This document shows positions 26,201 to 35,043 of a DNA stretch of 47,790 nucleotides, piece by piece (the stretch's first letter is position 1; each line of letters starts with the position of its first letter). Under the pieces are notes generated by a model. It was not told the origin of the DNA. It worked only from the letters and a program-made list of their open reading frames with translations, and did no database searches. This DNA is from Paludibacter jiangxiensis. Lineage in GTDB: Bacteria; Bacteroidota; Bacteroidia; Bacteroidales; Paludibacteraceae. Both the position numbers and the translations under genes were made by a program. Location: assembly GCA_945870155.1 (NCBI GenBank), contig CAMBSB010000022.1:1-47790 (forward strand), written 5' to 3'.

Positions 26201-27564
26201 AATTGGGTAAGTTTTGCAAAGAACATAATATTGAAGAACTTGGAGTTGATTCTCTTTGTTGGTTAGGAGTTCCACTTCTTGTCCAAAAACAAGTTGCAGG
26301 AGTTTTTGTTATTCAACATTACACAAATCCAAACGCTTACAGTAATTCAGATGTTGCTATGCTTGAAATAGTAGCACATGAAACGGGAATTTATATAGAA
26401 AAACAGAAAATGATTGAAGACATTCTGGCAGCAAAAGAAAAAGCTGAAGAAAGTAACCGATTAAAAACTGCATTTTTACAAAATATGTCCCACGAAGTAC
26501 GTACGCCACTTAATAGTATCATAGGTTTTTCTGAATTAATTAACAATCCGGATGTTGACGCCAATGTCAGAAAATTCTATACAGATATTATAATTGAAAG
26601 GGGATGGCATCTTACCGAAATTATTAACGATATTCTTACAATTTCATCGCTCGAAACAAAACAAGAGCAATTGTATATTGACAAAATTAATGTAAATAAA
26701 CTCATTAGTGAACAATTAGTGCTATTTGGAGAACAAGCGCAGAAGAAAGGAATTAAACTAATTTCAAAAATTCAACTAGCTGATGCTGAAGCTGAAATCT
26801 ATGTAGATAAAACTAAAATAGGACAAATACTAAGTAATTTCTTTACCAATGCAATTAAATTTACAAGCGAAGGTGAAATAGAAATAGGTTGTAGAAAAAA
26901 TGATATTATGCTTGAGTTTTTTGTTAGAGATTCAGGTATCGGTATAGAAAGCAATAAACTTAAATTAATCTTTGAAAGGTTTGTTCAAGCTGATGATAGT
27001 ATCAGACGGAATTATGGTGGAACCGGTTTGGGACTTTCGATTTGCCAGGGATTTGTGAAATTAATGGGTGGTGAAATTTGGGTAGAATCAGAACCCGGGA
27101 AAGGATCAACTTTTAGTTTTAATATTCCATACCATCCTGTTCAAAAAACTATTGAGAAAGAATCTAAAACAACAATAGAGCTTAGTGTAGATGGCAAAAA
27201 GCTGAATGTCCTTGTTGCAGAAGATGAAGAAGTGAATTTCTTGTATCTAAATATCTTATTAAAAAAATATGATTTCCATATTTTTCGAGCTCACAATGGT
27301 CAAGAAGCTGTTGATTTTTGTAGTTACGAAAAAGTTGATCTTGTTTTAATGGACATTAAAATGCCAAAAATGGATGGCTATACCGCAGCAAAAATAATTA
27401 AGGAAATCAAACCAAAACTTCCTATTATTGCTCAAACTGCTCATGCCGCACAATCTGAAATAGAGCTATATCGCGATGTATTTGATGATTATATTACCAA
27501 ACCCTTCACTGCCGAAAAACTTAAAAGTGCTTTTAATAAATTATTCAATACTAAAAAGAAATAA
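23227..27564 (+). CDS. Hybrid sensor histidine kinase with 7TM, PAS and GAF domains
   Basis: The 1445-residue protein has about seven N-terminal membrane helices (1-230, histidine-kinase 7TM type), then PAS (about 236-345), GAF (355-505), three PAS domains (520-655, 660-780, 785-900) and a second GAF (910-1060). HisKA follows with the phospho-acceptor His1089 in MSHEVRT, then HATPase with NAIKFTSEG and GGTGLGLSICQG, and a receiver domain with Asp1376 in LMDIKMPKMDGY. It is membrane-bound and likely integrates several signals. No output regulator or HPt gene is adjacent, so its target is unknown. Confidence 0.93.
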   Translation: MLFEFSLTIKFLFVNTLILIALAIYTFKYISTNGGFYMFLLLIVDAIWSLCSAFEQMSVTAESKVLWSKISYFGVSTASLLLFLFLLLYSGRGKKLKLWHHILFWVIPVISIIAAFTNDLHGLIWSSVELIPNETGFGAKYHHGILFWVMVIYSYILLVTGSMIVISTAFRSHSLYRRQLFTLIIALIPPWLGNFIYLSGMSPFNLDLTPITFSLTGIIVALGIFRFQLLNIAPFAYDTLFRSMTNGVLVLDKTMRLINYNSSILSLIPLTEKNIGQLIQNVSGIRKEIVEHLINSDEGQVELQLSENGTTRWLDIKTSSILNKKNYKVGSIFIFWDITESKKVEENTKKSEKVFAQINDCLVNLSADYETNINSLTKICGEILGATCALYNRIEGEMLCSIGQWNTPTDYNAEDKSEGHICYDVIKSGSRKPFLVHNLQNTSYYQTDSNVSKYGLKTYVGHAVFCENKVVGSICVVFQDDIEFDAKDLGVLSIIAAALSSEEQRLSDKLALSKSEEKYHEISTLFRLMSDNMPDMLWAKNLNQEYIFANKAICDKLLSAIDTNEPIGKTDLYFALREREAHLDNAEWHTFGEICANSDVQTLQQLKPMRFDEYGNVKNKFLFLEVHKAPIYNDNGQLIGVVGSARDVTNEKSVEIQNRKLSQAVEQSPSSIVITNLQGIVEYVNPKFTQVTGYTYEEAIGKNPRILKSNEHSEEFYKELWQTIKSGKEWKGTFHNKKKNGELFWELAFISPIVNDKGVVTNYISIKEDVTADIQTQENLTLTKDTYQSIFNSISESIYVLDENGIFIDINQGAEIMYGYTKDELIGKSPAFVSAPDRNDLPEVNSIINEVYQSGFSRSFEFWGLRKNKQVFPKEVIVSKGTYFGKECIIATARDITERKRNETIQVIQYNIAQSSQTSNNIGEFIELVRLELGKIFDTSNFFVALYSIDTLSLQPIIYRNEFVEFQDWEMGQSISYQVIKSGKTVFLKGNELGKFCKEHNIEELGVDSLCWLGVPLLVQKQVAGVFVIQHYTNPNAYSNSDVAMLEIVAHETGIYIEKQKMIEDILAAKEKAEESNRLKTAFLQNMSHEVRTPLNSIIGFSELINNPDVDANVRKFYTDIIIERGWHLTEIINDILTISSLETKQEQLYIDKINVNKLISEQLVLFGEQAQKKGIKLISKIQLADAEAEIYVDKTKIGQILSNFFTNAIKFTSEGEIEIGCRKNDIMLEFFVRDSGIGIESNKLKLIFERFVQADDSIRRNYGGTGLGLSICQGFVKLMGGEIWVESEPGKGSTFSFNIPYHPVQKTIEKESKTTIELSVDGKKLNVLVAEDEEVNFLYLNILLKKYDFHIFRAHNGQEAVDFCSYEKVDLVLMDIKMPKMDGYTAAKIIKEIKPKLPIIAQTAHAAQSEIELYRDVFDDYITKPFTAEKLKSAFNKLFNTKKK

Positions 27565-27652
27565 TATTGATTGTTTGTGAAAATTAAAAATTGTTTTTTG
27601 GACTTGTATTGTTTAAAAAATTATCTGATTGGTACGAGTTTGAGTTGAAAAA

Positions 27653-27677
27653 GAGGCAGGTCAATGTGACCTGCCTC
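27653..27677 (-). terminator. Terminator between the hybrid kinase and TlpA-like gene
   Basis: Perfect 11-bp stem GAGGCAGGTCA / TGACCTGCCTC with a 3-base loop. On the minus strand a short T run follows, which fits termination of the TlpA-like gene; it may also stop plus-strand readthrough. Confidence 0.7.
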
Positions 27678-27711
27678 CTTATTTACATATAATTTATTTC
27701 CGTAAAAAAAT

Positions 27712-28239
27712 TCAATTCATTAATTTAAGTGTTTCATCGATAGTTTTTTTCATCTCATCAAATTCCACATCGTTATATAAGCGTGTTAGTTTAATTATTT
27801 TACCGCTTTTATCTATAATCACATTCCGTGTAATTCCTGCCTCTCTTGCAGCATATAGAGCAAAAATATCAGCTTTAGGATCAAGACCAATAGGATATGT
27901 TATTTTAGTGCTAAGAATAAACTTTTCAACTATATCCAATGGTTCGTCCCTGTCGATGGCTAACAAGGCAAAATTGCTGTTGTTTTTGTGCTTTAACCAG
28001 ATATCTTTTTCAATAAATGGCATTTCTTTGCGGCATACACCACACCAGCTAGCTGTAAATTGTAGCATTACAAGCTTTCCTCTCAAGTCTGACAGTTTTA
28101 CAGTAGTGCCATTAGTGAGTTTCATGCTAAAATCGGGTGCTATATCCCCCACTTTTACTAAATAGCCACGATCGTCAGGCGTTTGAGAAAAAACACAAAG
28201 AGATAGTAATATGAAAAGATTTATAAAGACTGTTCTCAT
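27712..28239 (-). CDS. TlpA/ResA-like thioredoxin-fold protein
   Basis: The 175-residue product has an N-terminal signal peptide (to about residue 19, cleaving near FSQ) and a periplasmic thioredoxin fold. Its redox pair WCGVC is Cys66 and Cys69, set in MLQFTASWCGVCRKEMP, after GDIAPDFSM. TlpA-type proteins reduce periplasmic disulfides or serve cytochrome c maturation; the partner is unknown. The segment usually carrying a cis-proline before the IDxxGxI strand reads GITRNVIIDKSGKI. Confidence 0.88.
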   Translation of the reverse strand: MRTVFINLFILLSLCVFSQTPDDRGYLVKVGDIAPDFSMKLTNGTTVKLSDLRGKLVMLQFTASWCGVCRKEMPFIEKDIWLKHKNNSNFALLAIDRDEPLDIVEKFILSTKITYPIGLDPKADIFALYAAREAGITRNVIIDKSGKIIKLTRLYNDVEFDEMKKTIDETLKLMN

Positions 28240-28267
28240 TTTAAAATACTTTATTTGATTTATTGCA

Positions 28268-28275
28268 CAAAAGTA
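28268..28275 (-). promoter_or_regulatory. Promoter -7 element for the TlpA-like gene
   Basis: TACTTTTG on the minus strand, about 30 bases before the start codon at 28239. No TTG at the expected spacing was found. Confidence 0.4.
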
Positions 28276-28485
28276 AAATAAAGTATTGGAAAAGAAAATA
28301 GTTTACAGTTTTGAATATAGTTTTACTCGGAAAGTATGAATTATTCATTTATTATTTACCATCCTAATCGAATAATTATTTAATTAGTGGATAAAATCTG
28401 AAAAATTTTAATTTACAAAGACGTACGAACAATTCTTAATTTGTAATTGTTACAAATCCAATGTTTAAATTAAAAATTGTATATT

Positions 28486-30303
28486 ATGAGTAAAAAGATT
28501 AATCTAATTGTTTTACTATCTGTTTTCTATGTTTTTGCTAATAGTCAAACTGCTAGTGAAAATTTAGAAAGATTAGTTGAATTGTATGATAATATAGACG
28601 AAAAACTTGAATTTTATGATCAGTTTAACGAAGACACAGTCATTAACGAAGCTTTAATTGATTATACCGATGCGGCTAAACTGTTAACTGAAGTGATAAA
28701 TAATGGAAATGAAGCTCAACAAAATGCTGCTAAGTTTATTTTAATTTTCATTTCGCACGATTATGGGGTTTTACTTTCTTTCTCAGAAAAATATAATACA
28801 GCCGAGGTGGTATTTAATAGTATTCTAAAACCTATGAATTCTGTAGCTTCATCTTATTTTCCTATAACATATCAATATAAGGGAAAAGATTACAAGATTA
28901 CCTTAGATAATTATAAAGCCATTCAGGCAGAATTCTTTTATTATTATGCTTCATCATTGTATAATAACTTTAAATTTGAAGAAGCAGTTACTAATTATGA
29001 AAAATACATTCAACTTCCTCTAGCTCAGGATGAATTGAAAATAACTGCTTTGTACAATATTTTGTTTTCACATCAAAAAAAGAAATTTTTAAGCGAAACT
29101 AAAACCGGCATTCTGACTGATGAAAAGCTAGCTTTATATACCTATAATTATTTAAATATTTACTATAGTTTAAACGATGAAGCAAAAAACAGGGTAAATA
29201 AAAATTCTCTTTTAAAACCCCTAAATGTAATAACTTACATGATGAATTTTAGTAACAATGATGCTCCATCTGCTGCTGCAATGAATTACGTAGGGTTAAT
29301 TACAAATTTAACAGCAAAACATGAAAAACAAAGCAAAGAGGTTTTGGATTTGTATGAATTGTGTTTTAAGAACTTAAAAACAAATGCTGATTATGGGATT
29401 ATTTATGCCTTTGATAAAAGTTTACCTGCCTTTGATTTTGAAAATTCCGCACAGGAATATGCTTTATCAATGCGTGGCATTGACAAAGCAAAAGCTGAGT
29501 CTGTAGGTTTTAAAGCCATCGACCAAATGACACAAATTACCGAATCGAAATGTGAAAAACTTTTGGTAATAGCTGAGGCTTATGCCAAGTGGGTCGATAC
29601 TAATTCTGAAAAAAGTTTTAGAAAACAAGCAGATAACTGTAGCAAAGAAAAATTAAAGTTAGAAAGAAAAAAAGCTAGAGAAGATTATCTTAATAACAAT
29701 AACTTGAATACCTATTTTGGTATCAATGTTTTGCCATTACTAAATTCAAACGAGAAAAGAGATTATGGTGGTGTAGTGAATTTTACAAAAAGAAAATTCG
29801 CTTTAGAACTGTCGTACCTACAAATTAATCAGAACAAAGAGAATATTTTTGATTTGTGGATAAAAGAAGTGGATTATGCCAGTCAGGATAATGTGTCTCG
29901 ATGGGATGGATTCTATGCGCACATTCAGCCCAAGTTTTTCGATTCGGACGAACAAAACTATGTAGGATTACTACTTGGTTATGCTCAAAAAAGTTTTGAT
30001 CCAATGGAGGCAAATATTACAAATATTGAAACTTCCATACTTTCAACAGGAACTTTTAATCCTTCCGAAAAACAATATATTGCAATGATTAATATTGGGG
30101 GAATGAGACTTAACAGAGGTTTTGGGGTTGATATGTATTGGGGTTTTGGTGCAACTTATAACCAATTTAATTTGGGCTTCAACCAGGATAAAAACAAATT
30201 CACAATTGACAATCCACTACTTGAAAACAGAAAAGCGCCGTATTTTGGATTTATTATGCGATTTGGGATTAATATTGGATTAAATTTCGGTAGAGGGAAT
30301 TGA
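28486..30303 (+). CDS. Secreted hypothetical protein, helical-repeat N-terminus and strand-rich C-terminus
   Basis: The product starts MSKKINLIVLLSVFYVFANS, a signal peptide, which is why I chose ATG 28486 over the TTG nine bases earlier. Residues about 20-400 are helical with TPR-like spacing (for example ASSLYNNFKFEEAVTNYEKYIQL). The last 170 residues are strand-rich and end GINIGLNFGRGN, like an outer-membrane barrel. I do not recognise a named family. It is a lone gene between a divergent TlpA-like gene and a 520-base gap. Confidence 0.7.
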   Translation: MSKKINLIVLLSVFYVFANSQTASENLERLVELYDNIDEKLEFYDQFNEDTVINEALIDYTDAAKLLTEVINNGNEAQQNAAKFILIFISHDYGVLLSFSEKYNTAEVVFNSILKPMNSVASSYFPITYQYKGKDYKITLDNYKAIQAEFFYYYASSLYNNFKFEEAVTNYEKYIQLPLAQDELKITALYNILFSHQKKKFLSETKTGILTDEKLALYTYNYLNIYYSLNDEAKNRVNKNSLLKPLNVITYMMNFSNNDAPSAAAMNYVGLITNLTAKHEKQSKEVLDLYELCFKNLKTNADYGIIYAFDKSLPAFDFENSAQEYALSMRGIDKAKAESVGFKAIDQMTQITESKCEKLLVIAEAYAKWVDTNSEKSFRKQADNCSKEKLKLERKKAREDYLNNNNLNTYFGINVLPLLNSNEKRDYGGVVNFTKRKFALELSYLQINQNKENIFDLWIKEVDYASQDNVSRWDGFYAHIQPKFFDSDEQNYVGLLLGYAQKSFDPMEANITNIETSILSTGTFNPSEKQYIAMINIGGMRLNRGFGVDMYWGFGATYNQFNLGFNQDKNKFTIDNPLLENRKAPYFGFIMRFGINIGLNFGRGN

Positions 30304-30825
30304 TGTAATTGATTACCAACATTAGATTAATTCGAATTCATCGTATAATAAATATATTTTTTAACAATAAAATTGCTGTAGGATTAACTTTACATAGCAT
30401 TTGTTTAAAATACAATATAATGAAATGGGCAAATATAAGTTATTTTTAACCAATTATTAATAAAATAGCACATAAAATTATATTTGCCAAAGGATTAGCC
30501 AAATCAAGACTTGTTTTTAATTAAAACTGAGATGGTTAATCAAAATATTTTAAATCAGAAAGAAAAGTATAATTTTTCTATCAAAGAGTCAATTAAATTG
30601 ATTTATGGAAATATAATATGAATATTTCTATTTTAATTTTAAAACCGTAAAATGAAATTTCAAAAAAATACTCTACCGATTTGACCGATAGATTTTTAAA
30701 AAATTCATAGTACAAATAGGATGTTTGTTGTAATTTAGGAGTAAAGTTGTGATTAGAAATTTAAATAACTAAACTTATTAGCATAGCGCAAAATTAAATT
30801 ATTGATTCTCTTTTTATAAGAATAT
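30304..30825. other. AT-rich intergenic region without a visible gene
   Basis: About 520 bases between two convergent genes. It is very AT-rich with frequent stops in all frames. The only structure noted is a short direct repeat, ACCGAT twice nine bases apart near 30677. No tRNA, strong terminator or ORF was found. Confidence 0.55.
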
Positions 30826-31392
30826 TTAATCTATCCTGATATCGTATCTGTGGAGGAGGCCGCTTAATGACTCTTTCGAGAAACGGGCTTTTTTTATTTT
30901 ATTAGTTTCAGGATGAATAGAAAAGTTATATGATGTGCGGAAATCTGTTTTTTCTAAATTGCAATGGTCAAAAATTGCTCCTTTAAAATCACAATCATCG
31001 AAAACAGTTTCAGTTAAATTGGCTTCTACAAAGTCCACTTCATGTAAACTGCAAAGTGAGAAGTTTGTTTTTTTTAGACTTACTTTGAAAAAACTTGAAA
31101 AATTCAATATACAGTTATTCATCTGAACACTGAATAAAAAAGGATTGCAATGATTAAATTTTAGTCCTAACATTTTGCAATTGACAAACTTAATGCCGTT
31201 CAAGGAAGTATTTCCTAATTTTATCATGCTTAAGTTGCAATCAACAAATTCACAATCGGTGAAATTAAACCCTGAAATATCGGAATTTGATAAATCTAAA
31301 TTCCTAAAAACGCAAGTTTCATAATTTCCTTTCTCAAGTTTTTGTAATTCGAAGTTTGACTTATCGAATATAATATCATCAAAATTAGTCAT
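30826..31392 (-). CDS. Pentapeptide-repeat protein (Qnr/McbG-like size)
   Basis: The 188-residue product consists of pentapeptide repeats of the A(D/N)LxF type (NLDLSNSDISGFNFTDCEF, VDFVEANLTETVFDDCDF), likely forming a right-handed quadrilateral beta-helix. A non-repeat C-terminal segment (SIHPETNKIKKARFSKESL) follows, and its position and pattern recall Qnr-type proteins. Such proteins can mimic DNA and bind gyrase, but resistance activity cannot be inferred from repeats alone. It lies downstream of the RelA/SpoT gene on the same strand. Confidence 0.85.
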   Translation of the reverse strand: MTNFDDIIFDKSNFELQKLEKGNYETCVFRNLDLSNSDISGFNFTDCEFVDCNLSMIKLGNTSLNGIKFVNCKMLGLKFNHCNPFLFSVQMNNCILNFSSFFKVSLKKTNFSLCSLHEVDFVEANLTETVFDDCDFKGAIFDHCNLEKTDFRTSYNFSIHPETNKIKKARFSKESLSGLLHRYDIRID

Positions 31393-31516
31393 TTGATATT
31401 ACAATTTAGTTGTGATTAAACCTAGTTGATATTACTTTAAATTACTAGATTTTTTCCGAAAATACTTCAAAGCAATTTTTCGCGATTTTATGGGATAAGT
31501 TTGGCTATGAATTGCT

Positions 31517-33757
31517 TTAGTTTTGAATTCTTTGAACAGATTTCACTTCGGAAATTTTATTTATATTTTTACAGAGTGTCATAATATCTTCAGTATCGTG
31601 CACGTATATATGGAATCGACCGGTAAACATTCCACCTTCAGTTTCGATGGTAATTTTACTAATATTGCCGCCATATTTTTCAGAAATAACTTTCAGGATT
31701 TCAATTAACACACCTTTTTTGTCAATTCCAATTATTTCAAGCACTTCGATAAAAGATAATAATTTATGTGTTGCCCATTGTGCAGAAACTAATCGGTTAC
31801 CAAAGTTAATTTTCAGGTCGGCTGCTTTAGCGCATTGAAGTTTGTGTACAATAAGCATTTCGGTGCTATCAACGTATCCGAACACATCATCGCCCGGAAT
31901 TGGATGACAGCAAGTAGCAAGCTTATAGGTTATTTCTGCATTTTCCTCGGTAAGAACGAATGTTTTTTTTCTGTCAATTTTAGCTGCAGGAACAATATCT
32001 AAAATTTGATTTTTAGTTTGTTTGCTATCTAAATTGCCAAAAGGCATTTTTAGGTATTTTACAAATACATTTTGAGTTTTAGGCTTTAATATTTGCTTTA
32101 CATCGTCAATATTAATGAGTCCCTTTGCTATCTGAAGATAAAAAGCATTGTGTTTCGTAAAATTATAATGGTTTAAAATCTTCACCATTATTTCATTTTC
32201 CGGTTTTAAATTTATTTCACTGAGTGCTTGCTCAAATTTGGTTTGACCGTTAATTATCTGAGATTTCTCTTCTCTTTTAAATAAGGTTTTAAGTTTTGAT
32301 TTTGCCCTGGCTGTAGTTACATATTCAAGCCATTCGGGTTGAGGGCTTTGTTTTTTGGAAGTAATAATTTCAATTTGGTCGCCACTATTCAGTTTGTAAT
32401 TTAACGGAACAAGTTTATGGTTTACTTTGGCTCCAATACATTTTGTTCCTAAATCGGAGTGAAGTAAAAAGGCAAAATCGAGTGCTGTAGCACCTAGAGA
32501 AATGGTTTTAATTTCACCTTTAGGCGTGAAAACAAAAATTTCGGAAGCAAATAAATTGAGCTTGAATGAATCCATAAAATCTATGGCGTTTGGTTCCGGA
32601 TTTTCAAGCATTTCTTTGATAGTTTTCATCCACTTATCCAGTTCAGACTCATCAGCTTCACCCGATTTATATTTCCAGTGCGCGGCCAATCCTTTTTCGG
32701 CAATATCGTTCATTCTATCACTTCTAATCTGAATTTCAACCCATCTTCCCTGTCCCATAACGGTTATATGAAGTGATTCATATCCATTGGCTTTGGGATT
32801 GCTCACCCAATCGCGTATGCGTTCAGGATGGGGTTTGTAAATTTCAGTTATTGCCGAATAGAGTAGCCAACACTGATCCTTTTCGCTCATACCCGGCTTA
32901 GGAGTAAAAACAATACGAAGTGCCAAAACATCATATACTTCTTCGAAAGAAATATGTCGCACATTCATTTTATTCCAAATAGAATAAACAGACTTAATTC
33001 GTTCTTTCAAAAAAAACGGGTAGCCCATTTCAGCTAATTTAGCGCTAATAGGTGCAGAGAATTTTTTAAAAAATTGATTACGGGCTTCTTCATCCACAGC
33101 CAGTTTTTCCTCTATTTGCGCAAAGGTTTCAGGGTGCTCATATTTAAAACTTAAATTCTCTAGTTCGTTTTTTATTCTGAAAAGTCCAAGGCGATGGGCA
33201 AGTGGGGCATAAATATTTTCGGTTTCACCGGTAATTTTAAATTGTTTGGCAAGTGGCATGGCGCCCAAAGTACGCATATTGTGTAGTCGGTCGGCAATTT
33301 TTATAAGAATCACCCTGATATCTTCAGACATAGTAAGAATAAGCCGCCTGAAATTTTCAGCCTGTTCCGACGATCTTTCAGCAAAAACACCACCCGAAAT
33401 CTTAGTTAAACCATTTACAATTTGCGCAATTTTTGCTCCAAACAGATTTTCAATGTCTTCAACAGTATAGTCGGTATCTTCAACAACATCGTGCAACAAG
33501 GCTGAGCAAATTGAAGTAGAACCTAAGCCAATTTCGCGCACAACTATGCGTGCAACTGCCAATGGATGCATTATATAAGGTTCACCCGATCTTCGTTTAA
33601 TTCCTTTGTGCGCAGCATTAGCAAAATTGAATGCCTTGGTAATCAACTCAATTTTCTGCCGATGATTCGTGTGGCTATAATCATCGAGTAAAGCTTCAAA
33701 TTCTTTTTGAATTTTTTCCTCTTCACTTTGCTGGTTTAATTCTTCTTTAGACACCAT
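31517..33757 (-). CDS. RelA/SpoT family (p)ppGpp synthetase/hydrolase
   Basis: This is the stringent-response enzyme that makes and breaks (p)ppGpp. The roughly 746-residue product has the HD hydrolase domain with LLHDVVEDT (His89-Asp90 from this start) and RIADRLHNMRT. The synthetase domain has NPKANGYESLH and VEIQIRSDRMNDIAEKG, a TGS domain lies at about 405-470, and the ACT domain is at the C-terminus. All key HD residues are present, so it is probably bifunctional. I start at ATG 33757 because the frame's earlier TTG lies in the promoter -7 box. Confidence 0.93.
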   Translation of the reverse strand: MVSKEELNQQSEEEKIQKEFEALLDDYSHTNHRQKIELITKAFNFANAAHKGIKRRSGEPYIMHPLAVARIVVREIGLGSTSICSALLHDVVEDTDYTVEDIENLFGAKIAQIVNGLTKISGGVFAERSSEQAENFRRLILTMSEDIRVILIKIADRLHNMRTLGAMPLAKQFKITGETENIYAPLAHRLGLFRIKNELENLSFKYEHPETFAQIEEKLAVDEEARNQFFKKFSAPISAKLAEMGYPFFLKERIKSVYSIWNKMNVRHISFEEVYDVLALRIVFTPKPGMSEKDQCWLLYSAITEIYKPHPERIRDWVSNPKANGYESLHITVMGQGRWVEIQIRSDRMNDIAEKGLAAHWKYKSGEADESELDKWMKTIKEMLENPEPNAIDFMDSFKLNLFASEIFVFTPKGEIKTISLGATALDFAFLLHSDLGTKCIGAKVNHKLVPLNYKLNSGDQIEIITSKKQSPQPEWLEYVTTARAKSKLKTLFKREEKSQIINGQTKFEQALSEINLKPENEIMVKILNHYNFTKHNAFYLQIAKGLINIDDVKQILKPKTQNVFVKYLKMPFGNLDSKQTKNQILDIVPAAKIDRKKTFVLTEENAEITYKLATCCHPIPGDDVFGYVDSTEMLIVHKLQCAKAADLKINFGNRLVSAQWATHKLLSFIEVLEIIGIDKKGVLIEILKVISEKYGGNISKITIETEGGMFTGRFHIYVHDTEDIMTLCKNINKISEVKSVQRIQN

Positions 33758-33781
33758 ATCTTCTGCTTTTTTTCTTACATG

Positions 33782-33789
33782 CAAAAATA
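33782..33789 (-). promoter_or_regulatory. Promoter -7 element for the RelA/SpoT gene
   Basis: TATTTTTG on the minus strand; an in-frame TTG (33784-33782) is part of it. A start site near 33775 would give a leader of about 20 nt to ATG 33757. Confidence 0.5.
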
Positions 33790-34003
33790 CACATTTTTTT
33801 AATACATACTCTCAGCATAATTCATTAAAAATATTATTTTTATTTTTTGTCGTAAAATGATATTTAATCTTAAATGCTACAATCCACAAAATTGTTTACA
33901 TTTTTATCGATTACAAGCTAAACGAATACGATATTTAAGCAATATATGGGTTTTTGAGATGTAAAGTCTTAATTAATTCTTTACTTCAAACGATTTTTTT
34001 TAA

Positions 34004-34011
34004 TACCTTTG
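34004..34011 (+). promoter_or_regulatory. Promoter -7 element for the xerD-like gene
   Basis: TACCTTTG fits TAnnTTTG and lies within a longer open frame that begins at 33954. Transcription starting near 34018 excludes that upstream start and favours ATG 34047. Confidence 0.45.
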
Positions 34012-34046
34012 CAATTTTATTGTTTCAACTTAATTCAACAGACGAA

Positions 34047-34949
34047 ATGCTTAGTCTAAACGACGAATATCACCTTTATTTGAAAATGGAGAAAGCATTG
34101 TCAAACAACACGATAGAAGCTTACGAGGGAGATTTACAAAAACTTTCATATTATTTGCAGGATATTCATTTAAGTCCTGAAAATGCCACTCAGGAAATTT
34201 TACGCGATTTTATTATTGAGATTAGTACTTTGGGAATTCATCCGCGTTCACAGGCTCGTATATTATCCAGTATCAAGTCGTTTTATCATTTTTTAGTTTA
34301 TAAAAACAAAATTGACATAGACCCAACGGAATTACTCGAAAGTCCAAAAATTGGTTTGCGATTGCCCGAAGTTTTATCTGTAAGTGAAATAGACAAAATC
34401 ATTGCTGCAATTGATTTGTCGAAACCTGAAGGTCAACGCAACAAAGCCATTATTGAAACACTTTATGGCTCGGGTTTGCGTGTATCGGAACTTATAAATC
34501 TTGAATTATCAAAACTGTATATTGATGAAGCTTATATGCTGGTAGAGGGTAAAGGAAGCAAACAAAGGCTTGTTCCACTATCTCAAGAATCGTTAAAACA
34601 AATTGAACTGTGGCGAATTGACAGAAATTTGATGAAAATTGCAAAAGGAAATGAAGATGTGTTGTTTCTCAACCGGCGTGGAGCTAAACTTACCCGAGCA
34701 ATGATTTTTGCCATAGTTAAAGACTTAACTACATTAGCTGGAATACGAAAAAATGTAAGTCCGCACACATTTAGGCATTCGTTTGCGACGCATTTACTAG
34801 AAAACGGCGCGAATTTGCGTGTTATCCAGCAGTTACTTGGACATGAGTCAATTACAACAACCGAACTTTATACGCATATTGATATTCATTATTTACGAAA
34901 TACAATTATGGAATTTCACCCATTGAATAAAAAGAAAGTAAATAGTTGA
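34047..34949 (+). CDS. xerD: Site-specific tyrosine recombinase XerD
   Basis: XerD resolves chromosome dimers at dif with its partner XerC. From ATG 34047 the protein is 300 residues, the normal length, beginning MLSLNDEYHLYLKMEKALS with a SAM-like N-terminal core-binding domain. All catalytic residues are visible: Arg145 in GSGLRVSEL, Lys169 in GKGSKQR, His240 and Arg243 in SPHTFRHSFATH, His266 in LLGHES, and the nucleophile Tyr275 in TTELYTHI. It is a housekeeping-type recombinase by length and context, not an integrase tied to an element. It is divergent from the RelA/SpoT gene. Confidence 0.92.
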   Translation: MLSLNDEYHLYLKMEKALSNNTIEAYEGDLQKLSYYLQDIHLSPENATQEILRDFIIEISTLGIHPRSQARILSSIKSFYHFLVYKNKIDIDPTELLESPKIGLRLPEVLSVSEIDKIIAAIDLSKPEGQRNKAIIETLYGSGLRVSELINLELSKLYIDEAYMLVEGKGSKQRLVPLSQESLKQIELWRIDRNLMKIAKGNEDVLFLNRRGAKLTRAMIFAIVKDLTTLAGIRKNVSPHTFRHSFATHLLENGANLRVIQQLLGHESITTTELYTHIDIHYLRNTIMEFHPLNKKKVNS

Positions 34950-35043
34950 ACTATGGCTCTGTTATTTTATATCAAAGTTTGTTTTTAAGCTAAACTAAAC
35001 ATCAAAATCATTAAAATTTAAAATAAAATTGATTGCTAAAATC

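Noticed and set aside
30660-30700. Hairpin or operator near the ACCGAT repeats
   Set aside because: The hexamers are direct, not inverted, repeats in a gene-free gap and nothing else supports a binding site.
33954-34046. 31-residue N-terminal extension of the XerD-like recombinase
   Set aside because: It spans a TACCTTTG -7 box and does not resemble XerD; ATG 34047 gives the normal 300 residues.
33954-34949. XerD-like gene as a mobile-element integrase
   Set aside because: Length, motif set and lack of neighbouring phage or conjugation genes or att repeats fit the housekeeping recombinase.
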